NCBI GenBank assembly: GCA_027887045.1 | Contig: JAPCJH010000001.1 | Span: 496,001 to 560,000, forward strand | Length of the DNA stretch: 64,000 bases | Source: Nitrososphaerota archaeon | Lineage (GTDB): Archaea > Thermoproteota > Nitrososphaeria > Nitrososphaerales > Gagatemarchaeaceae | Direction of reading: 5' to 3' | Shown here: piece after piece, positions 1 through 7,473 of the stretch | How positions within the stretch are numbered: position 1 is the stretch's first letter | How the letters are laid out: each line of letters begins with the position of its first letter | The notes under the pieces: generated by a model | The model's database searches: none | The model's input: only the letters and a program-made list of their open reading frames with translations | Told to the model about the DNA's origin: nothing | Program-made: the position numbers and the translations under genes

Positions 1-3
1 GGT

Positions 4-360
4 ATGAGTTCACAACAGGTTGACATGAAAGAGATCCAGAGACAGGTCTCGAAGATCGTTGACCCCGAGGTAGGCATTCCCATAGTCGAAATGAACCTGA
101 TTGACAAGTTGGAGGTTAAGGAAGGGGTGGTAGATGTGCAGTATCACGCAACTACCCAGTACTGCCCGCCAGTTTTCGCCCTAAAGATTTCACAGGACCT
201 GAAGAGTGGAATCCAGTCCGTGAGTGGAGTCAAAGACGTTCGAGTGGTGGTCACGGGCCACTACTTCGCAGATGCGATCAATAGGCAGGTCAACAAGTCC
301 TCCGAGCCAGCGATGCAACCGGAAGCAACGCCAAAACAGCAGGTCAAGCCACTAGAGTAA
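4..360 (+). CDS. MIP18/DUF59 family Fe-S cluster assembly protein
   Basis: A 118-residue protein of the MIP18 (DUF59, SufT/PaaD-like) family, whose members help deliver iron-sulfur clusters to target proteins. The family hallmark DPEVGIPIVEMNLI sits at residues 20-33. A single conserved-looking cysteine lies in the YCPP motif at about residues 53-56, the position of the reactive cysteine in the family. The last 25 residues are polar and rich in Pro and Gln and are probably a flexible tail. The gene starts three bases into the window, so an upstream start cannot be excluded. Its 3' end overlaps the convergent regulator gene by 17 bases. The family call is solid; the client proteins are unknown. 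Confidence 0.82.
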   Translation: MSSQQVDMKEIQRQVSKIVDPEVGIPIVEMNLIDKLEVKEGVVDVQYHATTQYCPPVFALKISQDLKSGIQSVSGVKDVRVVVTGHYFADAINRQVNKSSEPAMQPEATPKQQVKPLE

Positions 361-967
361 GCGCTGCCGAAAGAGCGCCCAAGACCGAAGAGATTTCGTC
401 GTCCGAGCCGCTCACAATTATGATGTCGCCGTCCTTCGGCGCCAATTCCTTCCTTATGGTTTTCCACGCGGAACTCGGGAAGTCTCTCTCGCAGTCGTCC
501 GAACCTTGGGGCATCGTGAAGCGGCTCTTCCGAATTGCGAATGTGGTCGCTCCCGAAGCGCCTATCTTTATGGCGGCATCCCTTTGCAATATGCCATTTG
601 TGACCTTCTTAGTGGTCCTCCTAAGGAGAACGGCAGTCTGACTTCGCCCCATTGTGAGTTCCGACGCCCCGAGCGAGACGGGCCCAGATAGTCTCTCACG
701 GATTGATTCGTAGACACGCTCTCCGGCCTTTGTTAGGTAACTGCCTGACGCGCTACTTCTCAGGTAGCCGTCTTGCCTGAGCTTCTTTAGAATGGTCCGT
801 ATCGCCCCCCCACCCACACCGACTCTGCTCGCGAGCGCTTGTCGACCAATAATCTTGGTGTCGCCAGTGACAAGTAACACCAAAACAACATGTGGATCCG
901 AGAAGCTCGGCGCGGGGCCTCTCTCCTTTTTGTTGATCGACTTCAAGAGTTTGGTGACAGCGGACAA
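344..967 (-). CDS. Winged-helix transcriptional regulator, DUF4443-like
   Basis: A 207-residue cytoplasmic protein. Residues 25-80 form a winged helix-turn-helix (IIGRQALASRVGVGGGAIRT, then a wing ending GSYLTKAGERV). The C-terminal half (about 95-207) is a compact alpha/beta domain ending in GDIIIVSGSDD and is probably a ligand-binding domain; I recognise it only loosely as DUF4443-like. The start is TTG, chosen because a TATA-like element (TTAGAT, positions 993-1000 read on the minus strand) lies about 27 bases upstream. It is divergent from a vitamin-uptake-like operon whose promoter carries a perfect palindrome, so I infer that it represses that operon in response to the transported vitamin. 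The ligand is unknown. Confidence 0.65.
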   Translation of the reverse strand: MSAVTKLLKSINKKERGPAPSFSDPHVVLVLLVTGDTKIIGRQALASRVGVGGGAIRTILKKLRQDGYLRSSASGSYLTKAGERVYESIRERLSGPVSLGASELTMGRSQTAVLLRRTTKKVTNGILQRDAAIKIGASGATTFAIRKSRFTMPQGSDDCERDFPSSAWKTIRKELAPKDGDIIIVSGSDDEISSVLGALSAALTLVA

Positions 968-1039
968 ACAATCCTGAGGGTCATCCCGTCGGCTTATCTA
1001 ATTTGCTAAGGAAGCTGGTGCAGGACGCTTCTTGGAATG

Positions 1040-1066
1040 CTTATAGGCTGGATGGATTATCCAGCC
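1040..1066 (+). promoter_or_regulatory. TATA element and perfect 8-bp inverted-repeat operator
   Basis: CTTATAGG at 1039-1046 is a TATA-like element. Immediately downstream, GGCTGGAT (1046-1053), a 5-base spacer and ATCCAGCC (1059-1066) form a perfect inverted repeat. The dyad lies between the TATA element and the GTG at 1070, so a bound dimer would block the transcription start of a leaderless mRNA. The likely binder is the divergent winged-helix protein at 344-967. Confidence 0.55.
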
Positions 1067-1069
1067 AGC

Positions 1070-1654
1070 GTGGAAACGCGGGATGCTGCAGTTATCGCCG
1101 TCTTCTCGGCGTTGATTGTGGGTTCAAATTTTGCGCTGGCGAACGTTCCAAATGTTAAGCTTCTAGATACGCTCGTCTTTGTGTCAGCCTATGTCTTCGG
1201 ATTTGAGGTGGGTGCATCAGTGGCTGTACTTTCTGAGTTCACATGGAGCTTGGTAAGTCCTTGGGGGATGGCAGGCTACATAACCCCCCTCCTAATCGTT
1301 GGAGAGCTCCTCTTCGCGTTCGCAGGGTCAATTGTATCCAAGCTATGGAGAGTTGATTCCAAAGCATTCTCCCGTAACAATCTGTTCTTCGGTGGGATCC
1401 TCGCAACTTGCGCGTTCCTCTGGGACTTCGAAACAAACTTAGGAACCGCGCTGATTTCTTTTTGGCCAAATCTGACTCTGAGCGGAATCGTTGTCACTGA
1501 GCTGCTCGGCACCCCGTTCATGCTATTTCACGAAGTGAGCGATTTTCTGTTGGGAACGTTCTTCGCGCCCGTGATAATTCTCATCTTGCCGCGAATAGTC
1601 GCGAGGAGGCGTGGCGGACCATTAACCGTCTTGAGAACTGAGGGCAAAAATTGA
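1070..1654 (+). CDS. ECF-transporter S-component-like integral membrane protein
   Basis: A very hydrophobic protein of 194 residues with about six membrane segments, resembling substrate-binding S components of energy-coupling-factor vitamin transporters. Such proteins typically begin with a short basic or acidic stretch followed by RDxAxIAxFxAL; here METRDAAVIAVFSALIVGSN gives this pattern. I chose GTG at 1070 over the in-frame ATGs at 1037 and 1052 because a TATA element at 1040-1046 fits a leaderless start at 1070, and because the upstream residues do not look like part of an S component. Its stop overlaps the next start (TTGA). No ECF ATPases or T component lie in the window, so a shared module elsewhere would be needed. 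Substrate unknown; vitamin uptake is inferred. Confidence 0.6.
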   Translation: METRDAAVIAVFSALIVGSNFALANVPNVKLLDTLVFVSAYVFGFEVGASVAVLSEFTWSLVSPWGMAGYITPLLIVGELLFAFAGSIVSKLWRVDSKAFSRNNLFFGGILATCAFLWDFETNLGTALISFWPNLTLSGIVVTELLGTPFMLFHEVSDFLLGTFFAPVIILILPRIVARRRGGPLTVLRTEGKN

Positions 1655-2328
1655 CGGAGAGGAGCAGTCTCTATGGCGTGGCAACCGTTGCAATTGCAGT
1701 GATCATTGTCTCTGCCTCGGTGGGTGCCTTTTACTACTTCCAGTATAGCTACGAAATCTCAAACAACGAAAAACTTGTTCGGGAGTTGAATGACAGTGGT
1801 TCTGCTTACGCTGGGCTGGCATCCAACTATAATGGACTCCTTTCGAAGTACAACGAGAGCGTGTCACTACTGTCCCGTTCCATCTCTGTCATGAATACGA
1901 GCGAGAGAGTCTATGGTGAAGCAAGCCGCGAACTCAGTGCTCTATGGCAGGAATACCTAGCTTTGAAACCCGCCTCGACAACCCTTCTCCACAATGATGT
2001 TCTGATTGAGTTTGAGAACGGATCAAGGACGTGGTTCAACAACACGGCGATTCAGCCAGGGTGGAACCTCTACGTGGAGACGGTGGTTTTGACGAAAGGA
2101 AATATGGGGGCGCAATGGTTCCCGCAGTACGGGTCTCATCTTGTCAAATCGCTCTTTGGGGCTAGTAGCACTCAAACAAAGTTTTGGTTCGTTTGGTCCT
2201 ACAATCAGACAACATCTTGGCAGCTCGCCTCTGCGGGGAGCGACCAGCTAATCGTGTTCAATGCGTCGCAGTATGCGTGGACCCTATGCGGGGTGGACCA
2301 ATCCTTCAATCCGACATGCAAGCCGTGA
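1651..2328 (+). CDS. Membrane-anchored extracytoplasmic protein with coiled coil and DUF4430-like C-terminus
   Basis: A 225-residue protein. Residues 8-30 form an N-terminal membrane anchor. Residues 38-100 are predicted coiled coil, with recurring small and charged residues and several N-glycosylation sequons (NDS, NES, NTS). Residues 115-220 are a beta-rich domain ending in FWFVWSYNQTTSW and AWTLCG, which resembles DUF4430, the domain found at the C-terminus of vertebrate cobalamin-binding transcobalamin. The gene overlaps the S-component-like gene by four bases, so the two are translationally coupled. I infer that this protein captures a ligand outside the cell and hands it to the membrane partner. 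The DUF4430 match is by eye and tentative. Confidence 0.55.
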   Translation: MTERSSLYGVATVAIAVIIVSASVGAFYYFQYSYEISNNEKLVRELNDSGSAYAGLASNYNGLLSKYNESVSLLSRSISVMNTSERVYGEASRELSALWQEYLALKPASTTLLHNDVLIEFENGSRTWFNNTAIQPGWNLYVETVVLTKGNMGAQWFPQYGSHLVKSLFGASSTQTKFWFVWSYNQTTSWQLASAGSDQLIVFNASQYAWTLCGVDQSFNPTCKP

Positions 2329-2332
2329 AGTT

Positions 2333-3466
2333 CTATCTAAGGGGAGAGAACGAGACGACTCCTTGAACTCTTCCAACGCCCTTCGCCAGGGACGACCAGG
2401 AATCCCCACCGTCCGAGCTGGAATAGACCTCTCCAGTCGTCGTCCCGAAGTATAGGCCAGCTTGGTCCAAGCCATCTGTCGACATTCCATCACGTAGCAC
2501 ACATGTGTGGACGTTCTTTGGAAGCCCATCCGTCAGCTTCTCCCACGTGTTGCCTCCATCGCCGCTGCGATAGACCGCGAGCTCCTTCTTGATGCAACTG
2601 TTGTGAGTCTTACAGATTCCTTGGAAAGCTGGAACAACATAAAGTCCCTCTGCCCCGCCCTCCACCAAAGCGATTGGGAATCCGTGCCGCAACGCATTCG
2701 CGGGGCTTCTGTCAGTCCAAGACTTGCCTCCGTTCGCGGAGCTGTAGACGCCGCAGTGATTTTGTTGGTAAACCTTGTTTGTATCAGTCTGAGAAATGAC
2801 CAATTTATGCGTGCAAGAGTGAACGGTGTTCAGGTGTTCGCGGAGTTCCCTCGCCTTCTTGCTGCTCGGGATGTCGGGAGCCTGAGACCCCGCCCCTACG
2901 GGACATGCTTGCATCACGCCGTCCTGGAGTAAGCTCCAACTTTTTCCGCCATCTTCGCTTCTGTACGGTCCCTTCCCCGAAGCTATGATGTAGAGTCGCT
3001 TTCCGTTTTTCGGGTCAACCCTGACTGTATGAATGCACAGCCCGGTTGTGCCAAAGGCCCAATCGATCCCCCACTCGCTGCGTTTTGGAGCAGTGTGTAG
3101 GCCTGTGACCTCTTCCCATTCCTCCCCAGCATCGGTCGAACGGAACAAATGACCGTAGTGGGTTCCTGCATAGAGCACGTTAGGATCCTTAGGATCCACC
3201 GCAACCGTCCAGGTCTTTCTTACGTTCAATCCCCTGCTCACTGATTTCCAAGTCTTCCCCAAGTCTTTGGAAACGAAGACTCCCTCGGTGAGGGTAGCGG
3301 CGTAGATCCTGTCATCTTCCGTCGAATAAGCGAAGTTGTTGACACTCTCGCCTCTGAGGAATGACGATGATTTCGTCCAACTCTTGCGGGACGACGTCGA
3401 TGATAACAGAAAACCACCGTCAGTAGTTCCGACGGCTACGAATACGCTGCCAGCGGCACGCGTCAT
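2333..3466 (-). CDS. BNR/Asp-box repeat beta-propeller protein
   Basis: A 377-residue protein with at least six Asp-box motifs of the form S-x-D-x-G-x-[TS]-W: SKDLGKTW, STDAGEEW, SEDGGKSW, SANGGKSW, SGDGGNTW and SSDGGDSW. These turn motifs recur once per blade in sialidase, VPS10 and photosystem-assembly (Ycf48) type beta-propellers. There is no signal peptide or membrane segment, so the protein appears cytoplasmic, which is uncommon for Asp-box proteins. Several cysteines (QACPVG, HSCTHK, GICKTHNSC) cluster in blades 4-5. The AAATAA-type element at about 3487-3498 (minus strand) fits a leaderless start at 3466. The catalytic residues of sialidases are not evident, so an enzymatic function should not be assumed; the role is unknown. 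Confidence 0.7.
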   Translation of the reverse strand: MTRAAGSVFVAVGTTDGGFLLSSTSSRKSWTKSSSFLRGESVNNFAYSTEDDRIYAATLTEGVFVSKDLGKTWKSVSRGLNVRKTWTVAVDPKDPNVLYAGTHYGHLFRSTDAGEEWEEVTGLHTAPKRSEWGIDWAFGTTGLCIHTVRVDPKNGKRLYIIASGKGPYRSEDGGKSWSLLQDGVMQACPVGAGSQAPDIPSSKKARELREHLNTVHSCTHKLVISQTDTNKVYQQNHCGVYSSANGGKSWTDRSPANALRHGFPIALVEGGAEGLYVVPAFQGICKTHNSCIKKELAVYRSGDGGNTWEKLTDGLPKNVHTCVLRDGMSTDGLDQAGLYFGTTTGEVYSSSDGGDSWSSLAKGVGRVQGVVSFSPLR

Positions 3467-3540
3467 ACCGTACTCTCGGGGAGGACTGAACTAAATAACG
3501 ATTCTTATTGCGAATGAGTTTGGAATCTAGACGATCGCCT

Positions 3541-3555
3541 CAAGCAATTTGCTTG
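3541..3555. promoter_or_regulatory. Perfect 15-bp palindrome between divergent genes
   Basis: CAAGCAA-T-TTGCTTG is fully symmetric. It lies in the 153-base region between the divergent Asp-box gene and the indoleamine dioxygenase gene, about 65 bases upstream of the latter's start, and looks like a dimer-binding operator. The binding protein is unknown. Confidence 0.4.
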
Positions 3556-3619
3556 TCCTTGGTAAGTAACAACAACATGAGCGCTCCCAAGACTAGCAAA
3601 AAGGAATCAATTCAAAGCC

Positions 3620-4816
3620 TTGAAATATTCTTCCCCTCGTCGAAGGCGTGTGAGCCGTCTCGTTTCGACACTCTCGTTTGATACTTTCCAAATATCGAGA
3701 GAAAGGGGCTTCCTACCAGATAAGGACCCAACGTGGACCTTTGGAGGTGATGCGGACCCACGGCTTAAGCATCTGGAGTCGTTGGGAAAGGAACTTCCGG
3801 AGCTCCTCGAGCGCGGCCGTCTGAGACCCATCATCAATCGATTGGATCTGATTCCCCCAGACATCTTTGAAGTTCTCGAGAATGACGAGTTGATCATGGC
3901 GGCGAGAATCTATGCGTTCTTGATAAGCGGCTATGTTCACCAAGTGGGTAAATCCAAGGTCTCAGAGATCCCGCGAAGTGTCGCGGTCCCATTTAGCAGG
4001 ATATCCAAGAGGCTGGGCCGCAAATATCCTATACTCTCCTACGATTTGTATTGTCTCAACAACTGGCGAAGGGTCGATCCGAAAGGGCCAATCAGCCTCG
4101 AAAACATGGACACGATCCAGAAGTTTGTCAGGCTGAAGGACGAGCCGTGGTTCATCCTGGTTCACACCGAAATTGAACGAAAGGCCGCGCCCGCTTTGAC
4201 GGCGGCGGGGAGGATTCAGCAGTCGGTCGCAACGAAAGATGCTCCTGGGTTGAAATCGGCGCTCGATGCGGTGTCCAGAGCTCTTTCTGACATGATATCA
4301 ACTCTCAGGAGAATGCCTGAGGGGAACAGCCCTGAGGTCTATGCGTTTAGCTTCAGACCTTATATCCAGATGTTTCAGGATATTCAGTACGGAGGAGTTC
4401 CGGAGCTCGGACACATGCCAACCTTTAGAGGAGAAACCGGCGCGCAGAGTTCGATTGTTCCATCGCTCGATGTGGCTCTTGGCGTGAAGCATCAGAGAAC
4501 CGGTCTCACCGACTACGTCAAGGATATGCGCAACTACATGCCGAAGCCCCACAGAGAGTTTATCAGAGCTCTCGAAGAGAATGAAAGACTTCGGCCCCTG
4601 AGGAAGCATCTGCTGAAACTTGCAAAGGACGACTTGAACAGATCCTATGATTCGTGTCTCCAGAAAATGCTCCAGTTCAGAGAAAAGCACCTTGAATTTG
4701 CGGTCACTTACATCCAAAACAAGGTCCCCGACGACAGCGGGACGGGTGGCACACCATTCATGAAATGGTTGGCTCAGCTGAGGGACGAGACTGAGAAGCA
4801 CAAGATTGCGAACTAG
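3620..4816 (+). CDS. Indoleamine 2,3-dioxygenase family haem protein
   Basis: A 398-residue protein, close to the usual length of indoleamine 2,3-dioxygenase (about 400). Family motifs appear in order: FQISRERGFLPDKDP near residue 23; the GETGAQSSIVPSLDVALGV segment (about 273-291), matching the GGSAxQSS segment of the active site; MRNYMPKPHREF (about 306-317); FREKHLEFAVTYI (about 353-365), whose His is the proximal haem ligand; and GTGGTPFMKWL (about 374-384), the GTGGT loop. Known members open the indole ring of L-tryptophan to N-formylkynurenine using O2 and haem. No formamidase or kynureninase lies nearby. The start is TTG; no strong TATA element is seen. The HEAT-repeat gene follows nine bases later, so the two may be co-transcribed. 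The family call is firm; the substrate is inferred. Confidence 0.88.
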   Translation: MKYSSPRRRRVSRLVSTLSFDTFQISRERGFLPDKDPTWTFGGDADPRLKHLESLGKELPELLERGRLRPIINRLDLIPPDIFEVLENDELIMAARIYAFLISGYVHQVGKSKVSEIPRSVAVPFSRISKRLGRKYPILSYDLYCLNNWRRVDPKGPISLENMDTIQKFVRLKDEPWFILVHTEIERKAAPALTAAGRIQQSVATKDAPGLKSALDAVSRALSDMISTLRRMPEGNSPEVYAFSFRPYIQMFQDIQYGGVPELGHMPTFRGETGAQSSIVPSLDVALGVKHQRTGLTDYVKDMRNYMPKPHREFIRALEENERLRPLRKHLLKLAKDDLNRSYDSCLQKMLQFREKHLEFAVTYIQNKVPDDSGTGGTPFMKWLAQLRDETEKHKIAN

Positions 4817-4825
4817 CTGCAGAGG

Positions 4826-5200
4826 TTGGCTAGTTTTAAGATGGGGAAGAAGGACGAATATCAGCATGAACTAAGGCCACTCATAGATAGTTCTCTGGAG
4901 ACTGGAGGTTACGGCGTGCTGGAGACGTACCTCGTCCCCCAAAGTAAGTTGTCCGGTCCCAGAGCAAATCTGGAACTCCTTGAAGTGTTTTCTGAGGAAG
5001 TCGATAAGCTTGGGCCTTCGAAGAGAAGTGAGGCATGGCAGCTTTGTGTGTCCCTTTCTCGTACAGAATCCCATTTCAGCGATCCAAGAGAATTTGTTGC
5101 GGTGTGTGGAACAGCTTCACTCGGCAAGATTGGAGGATCGGACACGTACTTCAAAAAGTCCCTCAGACTGCTCAGAGAACTCTCTCACGATAAGAGATGA
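4826..5200 (+). CDS. HEAT-repeat protein, N-terminal half (apparently frameshifted gene)
   Basis: A 124-residue reading frame beginning MASFKMGKKDEYQHEL. It lies nine bases after the dioxygenase gene; an ATG at 4841 (MGKKDEY) is an equally good start. The sequence is helical (PGPRANLELLEVF-like segment SGPRANLELLEVFSEEV, then REFVAVCGTASLGKI) and stops inside a HEAT repeat at LLRELSHDKR. The following frame resumes with RVREAVAIALQKL. Adding one G after position 5199 would read HDKRWRVREAVA, which is a textbook HEAT-repeat helix junction. I therefore regard this and 5197-5640 as halves of one gene of about 270 residues. Function unknown; HEAT proteins are scaffolds or, in the AlkD subgroup, DNA glycosylases. 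Confidence 0.6.
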   Translation: MASFKMGKKDEYQHELRPLIDSSLETGGYGVLETYLVPQSKLSGPRANLELLEVFSEEVDKLGPSKRSEAWQLCVSLSRTESHFSDPREFVAVCGTASLGKIGGSDTYFKKSLRLLRELSHDKR

Positions 5201-5640
5201 GAGTCCGAGAGGCTGTCGCCATCGCCCTGCAGAAGCTTATTCGGGCGAGGTCGAGCGAGACGTTGGGCTCGTTGGTGAGCTGGATCAATGACGAAGACTG
5301 GCTTGCAATGAGGGCGGTCGCGGCAGGTGTAGCTGAACCGGTACTGATGAAGGGCGAAACGCCGCGGAAATCGCTCGAACTGCACAGAAAGATAATCGTG
5401 AAGGTGGCCGAAGGCAGTGACAGGAAGTCGGAAGAATTTAAGATCCTCAGGAAAACCCTAGGCTATTCCCTGAGCGTCGTGACGGTGGGATCGCCTGGTG
5501 AAGGATTCAAGTGTCTTCGTCAGCTCGTGGGCAGGAAGGATCCCGACCTGGATTGGATTGTGAAAGAGAACCTCAAGAAGGACAGGCTCATCAGGGGATT
5601 CCTTCGGGAAGTGACCAAGTTGAACGAATTGCTTTCCTAG
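5197..5640 (+). CDS. HEAT-repeat protein, C-terminal half (apparently frameshifted gene)
   Basis: A 147-residue frame that overlaps the preceding one by four bases (ATGA). It begins in the middle of a HEAT repeat (VREAVAIALQKLI) and continues with helical repeats including DEDWLAMRAVAAGVAEP, RKSEEFKILRKTLGYSLSV and DLDWIVKENLKKDRL. The in-frame TAA at 5191-5193 means it cannot extend upstream without a frame change. Either the overlap is a genuine translational coupling, or a one-base deletion (biological or sequencing) separates it from its N-terminal half; the repeat logic favours the latter. No catalytic residues can be assigned. Confidence 0.6.
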   Translation: MRVREAVAIALQKLIRARSSETLGSLVSWINDEDWLAMRAVAAGVAEPVLMKGETPRKSLELHRKIIVKVAEGSDRKSEEFKILRKTLGYSLSVVTVGSPGEGFKCLRQLVGRKDPDLDWIVKENLKKDRLIRGFLREVTKLNELLS

Positions 5641-5710
5641 CTTGTTTTGATTCAACAACGGCGCGGTACTTGAATCGTTTAATAGCGCGCTCCCGACAAA
5701 GTTTCAGGGA

Positions 5711-6268
5711 TTGACCGCGGACACGAGGTTTTGTCACAGATGCGGAACAGCACTTCCAGATGGCGCAACTTTCTGCCCCAAATGTGGCACTCCTGTCTTA
5801 GTCGGAGAATCCGCTTCGCCGGCTACCGCGCCACAAGGATACAGATACAGACACGAAAAGCGTGAGAAGAATGAAAAACGAGAGAAGCACGAGAAAAGCG
5901 AGAAGGGAGAGAAGGGCAGAAGCGGCGACCTGACCGGGCCGGTCGTCGGCGGCCTCATACTTATCTGGCTTGGAGTAACCTTCTACCTGGAGCAAATCGG
6001 CTACTTATCGAGTAGCATCTGGTGGGCTTACTTCATCTCTGGGCTGGGTGCGATTCTGGTCTTCCAGGGCGTTCTTATGTACTCGCGGGGAAGGCGTGGA
6101 ACCGGTCCCGTCATCGGAGGAGCAATCCTCATCTTCCTCGGTTTGACCTCCATTGCGAACTACCAGTTCAATTTCCAGGGAGACTTTTGGCCACTAATAC
6201 TGGTCGCCCTTGGCGTTGCCGTAATCGTAGGGGGAATCTCGTCACGTCGGCGGGTGCCGTCTCCCTAA
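5711..6268 (+). CDS. Zinc-ribbon membrane protein with charged linker
   Basis: A 185-residue protein. Residues 7-29 hold a double CxxC zinc ribbon (CHRCG and CPKCG). Residues 47-70 are a highly charged repetitive linker built of K-R-E-K and EKxEK units. From about residue 78 onward there are four membrane segments in two pairs, each beginning with the G-P-V-I/V-G-G motif, a layout seen in LiaF/DUF5668-type proteins. The start is TTG; TTTAATA at 5678-5684 lies 27-33 bases upstream, consistent with a leaderless mRNA. The 3' end overlaps the convergent GH3-like gene by four bases. The zinc ribbon would face the cytoplasm. Function unknown; membrane sensing or stress response is a guess. Confidence 0.7.
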   Translation: MTADTRFCHRCGTALPDGATFCPKCGTPVLVGESASPATAPQGYRYRHEKREKNEKREKHEKSEKGEKGRSGDLTGPVVGGLILIWLGVTFYLEQIGYLSSSIWWAYFISGLGAILVFQGVLMYSRGRRGTGPVIGGAILIFLGLTSIANYQFNFQGDFWPLILVALGVAVIVGGISSRRRVPSP

Positions 6269-7419
6269 GACCACCGAGCTGAAATGAGATTAAAGAGGTT
6301 GTGCTCCAAGACGGTCAGCGTCCTCGCCCTTCCGAAGACCCTGAAGTAACCTTTCCCCAAAGATTCGACCAGGTCCCCGATGTCGTACCTAGGTAGCATA
6401 GAGGTAGATACAACGACCCGGCCCCACTCGTTCGGTTTCATTTCGTGAAACATCCTCAAGCCTCTGCTTGTTGCGACCTCGAACAAGTAAACGTCGTAGT
6501 TCGGGGAAACATATGGAAGGTCATCAAGCTGTTGACAGAACACCCCCTCGGTCGCAGTGTACATCTCGACGACTGGAGCAGGGCCGTAAAAATGTTGCAG
6601 AATCGACTTGTACTTTGTTTGAATCTTTGCCACGCTCGTGCAGAACAAAGCCCTCGGTTTCCACTTGCTTTTCGGTAACAAGCCGTACTTCCGTCGGACG
6701 AAATTTGCGAATGACACCATTACAGGGGTGACCCCGATCAGGCTTCCAAGGTCCACTTCGCTGGCTCTCTCATATACGAGTTCGAACCTTCTTTCCCAGT
6801 CGTGTCTCGTAGTCCCGCCGCCGAGGGAGTCGATTTCTTCTTGCCTCGGGACTAGCCTTGCACCCCGCAATTCTGGATTCAGCTTCGCGTATGTTCCCGA
6901 ACTGTAGCCGTATGGGACGCAACCCGAGGGCGACTCGAACTGGTAAACCTCTGAGGGGAAGTTTAAGTTCAGCACGGCATTCTCGAGCACTTCGGGATTT
7001 TTCTTGAGAGCGAAGTTGACGACGGCCCGGGCGCCGACGGATAGTATCTGAGACAGGTGAGTCTCTGTCGCTGGGATTACTTTCGGTTTCCCCGTCGAAC
7101 CGCGCGTCATGACCCATCGGACTGCGGGTTCAGGAAGCAGCACGGCATAGTTCCCCGCCTTCACTTGGTCGAAGCAGGAGAGAAGCGATTGATAGCTGGT
7201 CACGGGAAAAGATGCACGGTATTCCTCGATGGTCTCTATTCGATCTGCCCCGTATCTCTGACCGTATTCGCTCTTGGCGTAGCCTTCGAGTAAGCTGCTT
7301 AGTGTCTTCTGCTGACTTCCGACCGGATCCGCAAGTGAGGTATACCACGGCTCAACGATTTGGCCAAGGAGAGAACGGAGAAAGCTTGAGTTCACGGATT
7401 CCTCTCGTCCTGCACCCAA
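6265..7419 (-). CDS. GH3-like acyl-adenylating enzyme, C-terminally short
   Basis: A 384-residue protein of the GH3 branch of the ANL adenylating superfamily. Landmarks: the phosphate-binding loop MTRGSTGKPKVIP (about residues 103-115), YTATEG (about 294-299), which contributes to adenine and acyl binding, and YDIGDLVE (about 348-355), whose Asp contacts the ribose of AMP. Plant GH3 enzymes join amino acids to acyl hormones through acyl-adenylates; bacterial and archaeal relatives are mostly uncharacterised. Full-length relatives are roughly 500-600 residues, and here the protein ends shortly after the GRARTL hinge, so the mobile C-terminal domain is absent. The start is TTG. Adenylate formation without the C-terminal lid is possible but the second half-reaction is uncertain. 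Confidence 0.7.
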   Translation of the reverse strand: MGAGREESVNSSFLRSLLGQIVEPWYTSLADPVGSQQKTLSSLLEGYAKSEYGQRYGADRIETIEEYRASFPVTSYQSLLSCFDQVKAGNYAVLLPEPAVRWVMTRGSTGKPKVIPATETHLSQILSVGARAVVNFALKKNPEVLENAVLNLNFPSEVYQFESPSGCVPYGYSSGTYAKLNPELRGARLVPRQEEIDSLGGGTTRHDWERRFELVYERASEVDLGSLIGVTPVMVSFANFVRRKYGLLPKSKWKPRALFCTSVAKIQTKYKSILQHFYGPAPVVEMYTATEGVFCQQLDDLPYVSPNYDVYLFEVATSRGLRMFHEMKPNEWGRVVVSTSMLPRYDIGDLVESLGKGYFRVFGRARTLTVLEHNLFNLISARWS

Positions 7420-7473
7420 CGCAAACGGCGAGGCGCGAGTGCTTAATTAGGTGAAACTTGCAATGCGGAACGC

